64,000 nt of DNA from assembly GCF_964204645.1 (NCBI RefSeq), contig NC_134027.1:8172485-8236484 (forward strand), in the 5' to 3' direction. Below the pieces are notes generated by a model. That model was not told where the DNA came from. It made no database searches and saw only the letters and a program-made list of their open reading frames with translations. Of this stretch, positions 48,341 through 60,700 are shown in pieces. This stretch comes from Tubulanus polymorphus (taxonomy: Eukaryota > Nemertea > Palaeonemertea > Tubulaniformes > Tubulanidae). The position numbers and the translations under genes were made by a program. The first letter of the stretch is position 1. Every line of letters begins with the position of its first letter.

Positions 48341-51300
48341 AGCGGGGGCTAGAAATGTTTCGAAAAGTGCCCTTTTTGCGAATATTATGTTCAATTCCAA
48401 GAGAACTGCCCGTTTTCAAGATCCTCTGCCCCCAAAATTCGAATGCAACATAACTACTTAATTCATATATAAAATTTATACTCTTTTATTTTATTTACTT
48501 CAGAAACATTCTAATAAGGATATACTATCATAAATGTACGTATACACATTATACACATGATTCCACTGACGCACACATGGATGGATCATGGATGGATTGA
48601 TGGATCACGGATGGATGTTGTTGCATCTTGTTTTACATTCGTATCAGCAAAATTTCACATCAACATAGCAGCATTCTCACTACAAAGTTTTTCTATAAAT
48701 TCTATAATACCGGAAAGTAGCAATAAATATTGGCAAACCAGTAGAACGGAGGGCACTGATTAGCACCTATGGTAACGATTTTGTAACGCAAATGTACTTA
48801 TAAATATTTAATGAGAGTCTACTTACAGTGGAAAGTTTGGAGCAATATAAAATAACATATCTCAAGTCCTAGAGAAAATTCCATCGCATCGCTATCAAAG
48901 CCTATCATTTATTAATGACAGTTCTCTCGGAAAAGTGACAGTTTACTTTGATATTTTTTTCTCAAGGAGCATCATTAACATCTACTCAATAAAACGCACT
49001 ACATCTATACATACATACATACATACAGAATTATGTGTATATCTATCAAATGTAGATATGACAAAACTTAATAACAGTTGGTATAGATGAGAAAAAATAC
49101 AGTTCCGTGCCCAACTGCCAAATACCAGTACAAGATATCTCAATAGTTGAAAGAGCATTGTAGCCATTTGATTTTTTTTACTTTAGTCAAAATTTCGACT
49201 TAGTAACTCGAAATTTCAACTTTTTATCTGAATATTTTGACTAAGAAAGTAATCATTTGGCCGCAATGCTCTTCTGTACTATACTAGGTCCCTTACATAT
49301 ATCATACTCGGTCTATATAAACATGTATATATATATATATATACTTTCCCTGGAAACGGATATTGATTCTCTGTGCATCATTGAGAGAAAGAGTGAAATA
49401 TTCACTCAAGTTTTCTCATTGAAAATGTTTTACGTCATTTAACTAATAGTTAATAACATCACATACCGGTAGTAATGATGAAATATAATTTCTTCATTTA
49501 TGGAATGTTTCGTTATAATTTTTACAATAATATATATATATATATATAAAATATGTACACGCTAACTAGCAATCCAAAAACCGAAAGTTAATTCGATGAG
49601 AAATAAATAATGGCATTTTCTTTTAAAATTGCGCAATATATTAGAATCTTACAGGAGCCCAGCTCCATAAGTGTGTGTATAAATAATAAGACAATGATTA
49701 CGGTAATGAATATCACATTGAAATTGTATCGAGTATAAAACCCACACAGACAAATCTCCGAAGCCATAAGATAATCAGTCTGAAACTGATGCAGAGCAAT
49801 GTATATATATCCAGCAACCTCTTCATCCAATGATTCCGAAAAGCAATTCCGGCCCCATGTTTTGCGAGTCAAACTTTCAGAGGCCAATAGGGTCTTGATG
49901 GTTTATACTCCACAGAGATGAAGAGGTTTTATAGCTATCAAAATAGCTGGATTGAGTAGTTTACTATACAAATATACATATATAGTAGAATACTCAGACA
50001 AAATATTCTCTTTCTGAATCAGAATATAGAACCTTCATAAATTTCTGCAGTGATTTGTAGAGAAGTGAAACGTTTTAACAGTATGGTAACTAGTGGCAAA
50101 AAAACAACTAAACCCCTGATTGATGGTGTTCATTCTGGATTTGAAAGGACTTGTATTAAAACAAAAAACTATAATAAAAGCTGAACTATATTTTTTATAG
50201 ACTAGAAAGAAGTTATAGGCCTGCCAACATCATTGGAAAAACCAATAGATAAATCTTTATTCAATCCCGTGAAAAATAAAACATTTGATAAGAATGGTAG
50301 TTGGCGGACAAGACAAAATTAATTGTTAAGTGCTAAAAGATTCAGTAAGATGGAAAATCCGATTTAAAAGTGTGGTTTGGTAAGCAAAGCATAGAATTAA
50401 AAGCAAATGGCACTAAAACTATTGTTAAAATGTTACCCCAGCAGCAAACGACTGGTTAATAAATAGGGGACCACTACAGTCATACATGAAGGTTATATAT
50501 TCTAGCGCGAAAATGAAAGTTAGAAAGAGATATTTGTCAAGAGTTGAGAAATATTCATATAAGCGAGGGTTTAAATACGGTTATCTTGGGTAGTAAAATC
50601 TCCTTGAACCAGCAATTAACTTTACTAGAAACAATTCATGACATACCGGTAATCAACCAATGCTGTAGGACCTACTGATCTGTTTTGTTAACTAGGTGGG
50701 TTATATACTTGAAACACAGATAGAGAAAAGTGAAATCTAGTTGTAACAAACTCTGATATAACCTTTACAGACATCATATGATAAAGTTAGAAGGTGCCAA
50801 GAATTTTGTGTCAATTAGATTTCACTGTACTTTGGAATGATAGCAATGGTTGGAAATTAAAATGAAGAAAGGTGCTAACTTAACGTTATTTCTAAGATAA
50901 CCCATTGTTCATATGGCACTTAGCTCCTTTGTTGACTTAAACTTCCAAGAAAGATGATTTTTAAAACAATTTACTATTAAAAAGAGACATTCTATTCTAA
51001 ATGCGTGCTACGTTGTTAACCATTTTAGAGAATATCTTTAAAACCAGGCCTAAATCCTTGAAAACAGCAGGGCCTGTTACAATAGATCCTCAAACTACTA
51101 CGTGTAAAACCGACACCTCACTACATAGAGCAAGTATTATCTATTGTTAGTTGATTAATACAATGCAATACCGGTAGTTTCTTGTCCAGCACAAGACTTT
51201 TCAAATCCGAGTTCCTGAAAATCGCATACAACAGTGATATAGTCCGTTTTAAAAACTTGATGTTGATAATGATCATAAATCCATATTAGTCCACATTTTT

Positions 51301-51587
51301 ACGAAACGTTTTTCTATTGCTGCACTGATCATATGGTTCGGAATATGCACAGTTCGTGATGATGATGGCAGGATAATCAGTTGTATTGTCCAGCATATAC
51401 ACTAACCACATAACGCACGCATGGTATTACACACAAATCATGAATAATGTGTAAAAATTGTTCGCTTGCTGCCTTGCTGAGTCGGTACAGTTGAATATAA
51501 ACACTCTCTACCTATAAAAATTGTTGTTGGCAAATTCAAGACGTCCGTTATTTTCGCGTGGGCGGAATAAATATCGATGAACGGTTT

Positions 51588-51710
51588 TCATCGATGCGAT
51601 GGAGACACCGCGCGGTTTGGCGACGAAGCACGGAATCGTTCAAGTTGCGCCGATAAATCGCGTACTTTGTCCGACCAATATTCGCTGCTCTGTTGTAGCT
51701 GGATCGACAG
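51588..51710 (-). CDS. Coiled-coil gene last coding exon
   Basis: 40 codons then TGA, LSIQLQQSSEYW to AVSPSHR. The coiled coil ends at about LSAQLERF and a short disordered Ser/Pro/Arg tail follows. Confidence 0.9.
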   Translation of the reverse strand: MSIQLQQSSEYWSDKVRDLSAQLERFRASSPNRAVSPSHR

Positions 51711-54700
51711 CTGCAAACAAAAAGTAACGAGAAATCAAGAATGTTTCAAGCGAAAGGAATTTTCGAGATTCGGGCAGTGATGAGCGAATAATTACCTCCC
51801 CAACTCTTTGTATCCAGTAGGATTTATCTAAGGCTGATGGATCAGAGACGCCTTGTTCTTCCATCGCCTTCGAAATCGCTGACCGTAGCTGAAAATGAAT
51901 GAAAGGTTTTCGTATTGCTGCTGCCGATCTGATTAAGTCAAACACCGCGGTAAGATTTGCATTCAAATTTCAAAGCGACTGTGGTTGAATTGTGCTAAAC
52001 TTTTTAAATACAGTGCATCAGCTGAGTTGTTCAGTATATTTTACAACATCTCAGAGGAAGAAGCAAGATCAACGGTTCAACTCGACTGAATTGAACACAT
52101 TGTTTGTTGGAGGGAGCATACCTTTTCATTGTCCGCTTTATATTTAGCTGCTTTTTCATCTTTCATGATATCCTGGGGGTAACACAACAATATTTCAAAT
52201 ACAAAAGACAAACATGCATGGTAAAGGCAGGCAGGTGGTGCCAAAAGTGGAAAGCATTTACACAGAAAACACTTGATCAATTAATCTGCAATAATATTTC
52301 CAGTTAAAGTGTTGTTCATGTACATGATTTCATTTGATAGAAGCAAAGAGAAAACTGTACACTAAACGTGTTCTTCAAGAACTAGTGTAAAATCTGGAAA
52401 TTCCATCAGGAAACCGAGAAAACATAGAAAACATGTAGAAACAACCAAAACATTGAAGATTTAAAACATTCACGTAGGCTGACTACAGGTTTTTTCAAAC
52501 ACCAGAATTACTAATCATACATCTAAGGATGAAGCTGAAATTCTGGGGCCAACCGGATTAAAGTTGATAACCAACAACTGGCAAATAGCACTACAGGCAG
52601 GAACTCTGAGAAATACATTCAGATTCTCTTATAATAAAACTAAACATTACAAAAAAATTTCAGAAATACTTACAGCGTCGCGCCCTTGTTCCATAATCAG
52701 ACTATAGGATGATCGCGAGTCAAACTGCGATTTCATGCTTTGTAAACTTTGTTCTTTACTTTCTAATTGTAATTGTAGAGTTTGACGTTGAGCGACTTCG
52801 CGTTCCAGTTCGTTACGTATACGACTGTTCTCTTTTTGTAACGCAGTCAACTGTTGGTTCAAATGTTGCACGTTGCTCACATTAGACTGCAGACGGTGGT
52901 GTAGATCTTCGATCGTTTGCAGTTTTTCTTTCATGTCAACGTCTTGTTCGTTTCTGCAGAATCGGCAAAAGTAATAAATCAATAGTTAATCAATAGTTGA
53001 GGAAATGGTGGCGAGCAAAAAAGAGTGGTTGTAAAAGGAACTTACTCATGTTCTTCGAGCCGGTTCTTCAACTGATTCAATAACATCTGCTGGTGCGAGG
53101 AATGCGTTTGTAGCGCCTGCATAAAGAAAAATATAACATGCATTTGAAAAAAGATATTTTTCTTTTCCACGTATAAATATAGAATGTACTAAAACATGAA
53201 ATCTCAGATTATGAATTGCTGTTTTCTAAAATCTATTGCTTGTGCAACAATTACCTTGAGTCTTTCGGATTCCATCTTTTTCTCCTCAGTTTCATTTCTC
53301 AAGCGATTGTTCTGTTTCTGAAGGTTGGCTACTTGATCCATCAGTTGCCTGTAATAGAAATAACATCGTATAACAATAATCAAACAATCACATAAGAAAT
53401 CGCAATTCAAAAATAGATGTAAAACGTTCCAAATCAAAACCGAAGACTTACTCTTTTTCGTTAGTTAGAGCTAATATGGCTTTACTTTGTTCTCTGTGAA
53501 AGGAATGGAAATATTAGTAAAGGATGCTTGCGATAAAAGAGTCGACTACTTGCATAATGCTCAGCAGTTCAGTGGCATGGTAGCCTATTAAGAGAATATT
53601 ACATATCATAGAAGCAGCGGATTGACTAAAATAAACGAGTATTTTCAAATATCTAAATACGGTAATAGCATTCTTTGTTGAATATTAGCAGCAGAATCAA
53701 TTAATGCATTAGTCTGAAACGGTTGTTATAAGACGTGACAGCAATTATCAATAATGTTAGGCAAGTTCTTCATCGCACTACATGTAGAATGTGAACTAGA
53801 TTTTTGAAGCTAGAAAGGTGTAAAACCAACCACCAATATTGTTTACCGTTATACGTAATATGTATTGCAGACAAAATACTAGAAATGACTTGTGCTTTAA
53901 AGGTAAAAGAAATAGAGACAGATAACCTCAACCAAAAAACCAATTCTTCGAAGATAGGTTTTGTGAAATGATGCGGCAGAATGCGAGAATACATTCTCAA
54001 ATGCCAAGTATTAAGATAGCAAAGCAGACAGTAAGACACACAAAGACATACATGAGGGAAAGCATCTGTTTACCTAATTTTACTACCCAATTTATCATTA
54101 GCGACTCTGAAATTTAACACATAGACAAATCATATATCAACCAACATCGGTTCAAACAAAAAAATGTTTCCATCTTGTTTGGGTAACAAATGAAATAAGA
54201 TACTTTTGACAATATAAGAAAAACTATTCTAATTCACTGGAATGGGATGAACATGGGAGTTCTGTTTAACGAATAAAGCCCAGTTGATTTTTTTTTCATC
54301 CTTTTCACACTAAAATACCTGACAGCTTTACTTAAGCTACACCTGAAATTCAATTGAATTTCTAGTAAAGGTTCATAGTATCTAGTTCAACGTAAGAATG
54401 TAGAATGTGTCATTAAATACAATGTATATCAAACTTCGGCTCACTTCCATCTTCCAAACAGTATTGTATGATTTCAAAGTTTAAAATCACTTACTTTTGT
54501 TCTTGCACCCACTGATTAACGTTCTGAACGACTAGTTCACTTTCTCTATGTAACCGATCACCGTTACTCCTCGCATCATCGAGGGCCACGCGTAGATTTT
54601 GTATCTCTTCAGACGCGCTGTGATATTTCGACCGTTGTAATTCGATCTCGTCCTTCAGTTTCTCCGACTGAAAACGAGTAATAGGAATGAAAATGAACTC

Positions 54701-57700
54701 CACAGGGAAAATGAAATGAAAAATATCGTTATTTCAATTCATTAACCAGACAGCAATGAAAGGAAAAGAGCAATCAAGTACCCATTTCTGTCTTTGTTTA
54801 CATGAAACTTAGAGCAAAGGAGAAATCTCTTCACATTTCCAAAAAGAATAACAAATTTTCTTCGAAAACTGACCTCATCAAGTTTAGATCTAAATTTATC
54901 TTCGATTGAATTAAGTTCGACTTTCATCATGACGATTTGTTCATCTTTCATCGTGAGTTCATTCATCGTATGTTTAATACGGTTTTGACAACTCGTCAAT
55001 TCATCTTGCAGTTCACCGACACGCTTTTCACAGCAGCGCAACTGCGAAAACGAATGTAAAAGAACATGAATTCATTTGCTAAATGAACAATGACCAAAAG
55101 GGTTTAACTTCGTTTTAATTCAGTTTTGCCCGATGGTAGTAATAATAATCACCTCATCCTCCGAGGCTTGGTTCAGTTCTTGAACTTTCTTCAACTCCTG
55201 TCTCATCACTTTCATCTTATCTTCATATACATTGATCTAAAAAGCAAACATAGTTGAAATATTTTCACCCATACACCAGATAAAGTTGTACACAACAAAT
55301 TTTCTTTCATGAAAACATGCTCACCTCCTCAACAAGTGATTGATTTTGGTTTTGATAGCGTGTAATTTCAGATTTCTGCGAAGCTACTTGTTTAGAACGA
55401 TCAGCTAACTGTTCCATAGCTTCTTTATGATTACCCTGTGCTGACATTAGCTGCTTCTTCAAATCTTGTACTTTCTGTTGGGTCTCCATGTACTGTCAAA
55501 ATCAAGTCAGGACATAAATCCACAAATTTTTCACTATATTCCATATATTTTACAGAGATTGAATAAGAGTAGTGCATCGACATACCTCGTTATGACACTG
55601 TTTGTACTGTTCTTGATTTTTGTCTAGGTCAGCGTGGAGCTGAGCTAACGTTTCCTCGTATCTGGCGACCTCTTGTTGATGGTGTTGATTCTGTTTCTGG
55701 GCGGTTTGCAGGTTAAGTTTGACAACTTTGAGCTGGGCGTCTTTATCAGCGCACTCCTCTTTCGTAGCTCTCATCCGGTCCTGTAAACCTTCGATCTCCG
55801 CCTGCAGTGAAGCTGCCTGCAGCTCACGATCTTTAATTTTGTTCGACATCTCTTTAGTTTGGTGTTGGTATTGGTCGATATCTTCCTGTAGTTCGCTTAC
55901 CAGTTTCTTCATTTGTTGAGCCTGCCGTGATGAGTCTTCTCTCCGTCCACGTTCAGCTTTCAGTTCAGCTTGTAATTGAGCTAACAAAGAATCCTGTTGT
56001 TCAACCTGAAACAGATAAATATTTTTTTCTCACAAACTTTACTTTATAACTCATCCAACAATTATCACTAAATAAGATATAAGTATCTACCTGCTCGGCT
56101 AACATCTTTTCTTGTTCTTTCGTTCCCTCGAGTTCAATTTCTAGTTTATGCGATGACTGTTTATACGCGAGACCCTCTTGTACGGCGCTGTGTGTATCTT
56201 CTTTCGTCGCGATCAAATCCTTACGCAGTTTTTCGATCACTAGTTTTTGATCGTCGATTTCGTTTTCGTAACTACCGCATCGATCTCTCAAAGTTCGCAG
56301 TTCCGTTTGTGTTTTTCTGGCTGTGTTTTCATGACGTACAACTTCGGCAATGCTGCTGCTCAGTTGTTCATTCGTACTTCTCAAGCCCTGCTCCATCAAC
56401 ATGAGTTTTTCTTCATGATGGGCCAACTGCAAATAGAATTTAGCATTCTATTAAGTATCTTAAGTTCTAGCTTCATGATAGTCTCATGATGGTTTCTATT
56501 TTAAGTGCAATTTATTAAGATATCATATATGTAATCGCTAGATGTATACCTCTTGTGTAGATTCTCTGTATTGAGTTCTTGATTCAGCAAGTTCAGCGCG
56601 TACATGCTCAATCTCTTGTTTATAGTCGGCTACCTGGTTCTCAACGATGCGTTTATCTTTCTGAGTTGTGTGGATTTCCATTTTCAAATCTCTTATGGTA
56701 CTTTCCAGCACCTCAATCTGAAAAACGGTATAATGGTATGTCATATTTACAGAAGAGAATTTCTAAAACTTATTGTAATTGAATGGATCATTTTAGTTTC
56801 ATTGGTTATTTCACCAAGATACTCATTATTGAAACTGCTGTCCAAATTTAATCTTGGCAGCTCTTGGTTTATCTAAACTTCATACATAAATCTGTTACCT
56901 CTTCTACTTTCTTGTTAATCTCTTCTTTAAGATTCTTGATGTCGCCATCACCTCGTCGGAGTTGATCCGTTTTCTGACCGATATCCTTCTCAAGTTTCTG
57001 ATTGAGTTGCGTCGCTTCGGCGAGCGCCGAATCCAGACTTTTCACTTTTTCTTCAAGACGCGCTATGTCGCCTTTACTGCGCTGTTGAGATGCCGTCATG
57101 TTCATCTGTAACTGTTGCAGGTTCTGCTCCAATCGTCCAATCTGAAATAGATGGATATAAAGGGTTTCAAATATATTTGCGTACTGATAGAAATCTAACT
57201 CTGTGCACAACTTAGATCAACACGATTGTTATTATACAGCTTTCCTATGGGACATCATAAATCCCTGTAAGATGAAATTGAATATGAAATTATACAAGCT
57301 AGCAGCAAGGTGAATTATTATCCCAGTACTGATGCAAGTAATGCAGAGCTACCAATGAAAGAATTACAAAATCAGCAATTAAACCAACAAAGGATGATTT
57401 GAACAAGATGATTAAGAAATTATGTACATAAGCTAGAAATCAATTAAATGATGCAAGAAAAAGTTCTCATTATGAAAGAAATACAATCTGTTAAGAAGGA
57501 TTATGATAAAGGAGAGTTGGCAATTTGTGCGGCAAATACTGGTTTTTCAATTAAAATCGAGGAACTAAGGGGGAGATTGTAGACGGAACGTACAAGAGAA
57601 TTCAGGATAGTTCTAAAATACAACAGGAAAGAAGATCATCTAAATGATAGAGATATCGGTGAGTGGTAAAATCGCTTCAAATGTTCTGAAACGGCCAATT

Positions 57701-60700
57701 ATGAATCAAATACCAAGAACGTTTTAATGATCGACAGAAATAAATTGATTCGGTTTCGGGAGTGAGATGTATAGGTTACTGTGTTATTTACGAACCACAT
57801 AAGAACAGCTTTCTCTTTCTACGCGGAAATTTAAACTCCTAATCGAAAAATTTAATCGAAAAGAAAAGCGATGTCAAAAAAGATTTTTTTTCATTCATTT
57901 TCCAAATGAAGCATTGTATTATAAAACTATAGAACGATCTAAAATGATCTAAAAGGCTTATTAACATGGAAGCAGAGAGACCTATATGTAAACATATATG
58001 GATTGAAAAATGACAACATCGTATATCAAATGATGAATGGAGATTATTCAGCGAAAAATCTGAAGGTTTTTTTACTCACAGCTTCAGAAAACACTTGAAT
58101 CTGAAACATTTATGGACAGATTTTCAAATATGTCAGCCAAATGCTGGCTAGCGAAATAGAATTCTGACGGAAATCTATAGAATTAATGTTAAACTACGTA
58201 GATGTTTTACCATAAATCACCAAATAATTAATAGATAACACAATGTATTTATCTAAACGGCATCACATAATTCTAAAAGTAAATAGTTGACAAATATTTG
58301 TCTGCTATTATATTTCAGATCTTGTTCAGCTAGCAGGGTGACGCATAATGCTGGAAATGAAATGACAATTGATGATATTTATTCAATCAAATAGTATTTC
58401 TATTGAACGAACCAACCTCTTTTGCAGCCGTATTTTTCTGATCGCGAAGAGTCGTGATTTCGCCCTTGTATTCGGTGATATGACCTTGCAATTCATGATT
58501 GTGTTTCGTTTTCAGGCTGAGTTGAGTTTGACACTCAGACAAATCGTATTCGAGCTGTTGGATTTTCTCTTCCTGTTCCAACCACTGGAAAATAAGGAAG
58601 AAATCATTTTGAAAGGTTTTTTAAGACTTCAAATAATCTATCGAATTTAAAAGCAATGATCTGTTTCAATGATACAATACTATATAATTCTTACCTCATC
58701 GTCAGTGTGCCGATGTTTCTCCTGATATTTCAGTAGATCTGTTTGACTATTTTCAGACCTGTGCGCTAATTGTTCATTCTAAAAAAATTCAAAACGAAAA
58801 CATTACAAAACACATAGGCCTACGACGAATCTCATCTGGTTCGAAAGGCCATGCACAGAAGCAACCGGACCTATTTCCAGATTGCAAGCTACAATTTGAT
58901 TCTACAATTTTTGATTAGCTCATTTTCGGCGGAATCAATTGTGTTAAGTATAACAACTGTTGAAACCGGTGCAGGAAGTTGATTAGAACTAATATCAAAC
59001 TAATCATATTCAGGCTTAGCGAAAGCATATTCCAATGATTTTTGCGGTCATAATTCCGTTGCATTAAGTCTATATATAATCCTACGCTAAACCGCGGTTA
59101 AGATTAACCTAAAACAAATGCATTACATGAATCGATTCAACCTAGGAAAAACAACACAACATTCGCAAATGCAAGCCCGCGACAGACAATAACGGACACG
59201 AAAAACTGAAAAATAGTTACAGTATAAGTGAAAATAAAGCAACTGAAATCTACAAAGAATGATAAAAATAGATGAACATTTCATACCAAGCTATGTATGA
59301 TTTCGAAAGAGGAGCGAAGCTTTTCCACGAGTTCAAAACCGGCCGAATCGTCTTCGACGCGGTTATGATAAAATTCTACGGCCGGATGCTGAATTCGAGG
59401 ATATTCGATTCTTAAAACGCTATCGTGAGACGCATAACGATGCAATTCATACGACATTGTCTTCAATAATCCAATAATTGTGTTTTGTCTTAAACCAAAA
59501 TGACGAGATTGAATCCTACTACTACGGTATATACATGCACACACCTGTTTGTCTATATATGTCTACATATCATAACTGAAACGCTAAAACAGCAATGAAT
59601 TGAATTTCCCATAATAAATTGTTTTTTCAATAGTACTATTTTTTCACATGCTCAAACTGAAGTCATTCAATTACTTTCTCAAGTACAGTACGCCCGCAAT
59701 ACAGGCCGGTTTTCTTTACTGCTATGTCTGAACCAATATTAGCTCTTTTAGTATTTTAGTATTTAGTTTTCTAAGGCACAGAAAATGTCTTCTACCCCAA
59801 ACAGCTATAATGCAGGCAACTCATAATTTTTCTTTGTATGTGAAACGCTTGTTAATATTCATCATTTAGAACCAATTGATATATAAAGATTTTCCTATCT
59901 TAGGTTATGATTATCTGGGCCCAGGAGAGCCTTGATAAGGACCAGAGATCATTTAAACTCCATCAGAAAAAGACTACCATTTTGTGATGAGATATGTATA
60001 GAATTGTGTATGGTAAGCCAAAAATCTATGAAATTTAGTCACTAAAAAATACCTTTAATAGTGAGAATCCATTAAAAATAATCATTACTGTATTTGAAAT
60101 AATAAATATTAAGTTATTTAGTAGGTAATTCATAGCAAATATATAGAAAGCACTGTTACATATGATACTTATTACAATGTTTAAATCATCATTCCTCTTA
60201 CACAGTTCATGCTATCAGTAACGGTATATTCAAAACAGTAATTTTATAGTTGAAAATCTAACCAGTAACCCTAGTTACAATAGTACAATAGTATAAAATA
60301 AGAATATTGTATAATATGAAAATATTTATAGTAATAATACAAGCACTGGCACTAAATGTTGAAAATTAGTCTGGACAAGGGCTGATCCAAGCATCTTCTG
60401 ATCAATTTGGAAATCAATCTCGTTTCAACAGTTCTGGACCTGGTTCAACAATGGTGTTCAATCCTATAAACAAGTCCGATGTTATTGAAACCTGTGGAAC
60501 CAGCTCAGAACATGATTACTTATTTAATGCTTTGCTTAAGGTTTTTTCTCAGATGATGTATTCATGAAATGAAAAGAAAACAGACAAAACGATGGAATAG
60601 GTTTTAATATTCGAAGTCATCGTGACGGGAGAAAATGAAGGATGAAATAATACGATATACACAGCAACAACACCAGTGCCAGGACTGTGGGGGGATAACA

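Larger units (their letters stand above)
42171..51587. other. Intergenic region between convergent 3' ends
   Basis: It should contain the 3' UTR of nkd near 42171 and that of the coiled-coil gene ending below 51588. On the - strand the nearest AATAAA I noted is at 50256-50261, which would imply a UTR of about 1.3 kb; this is uncertain. Other contents are a CAGGG-ended MITE (42901-43038), a GGCCAAAT MITE (43995-44273), a hammerhead-like motif (45747-45789), an unassigned open frame (47253-47672), a nested repeat cluster (48020-48340) and AT or CATA microsatellites near 49008-49026, 49326-49342 and 49531-49549. Confidence 0.6.

Noticed and set aside
55719-56489. + strand frames opposite the coiled-coil exons
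   Set aside because: Shadows of the real - strand exons, which carry heptads and consistent splice phases.
57340-57590. Short + frame MMQEKVLIMKEIQSV.. in a coiled-coil gene intron
   Set aside because: Only about 44 codons between stops; may be a repeat remnant but nothing identifies it.
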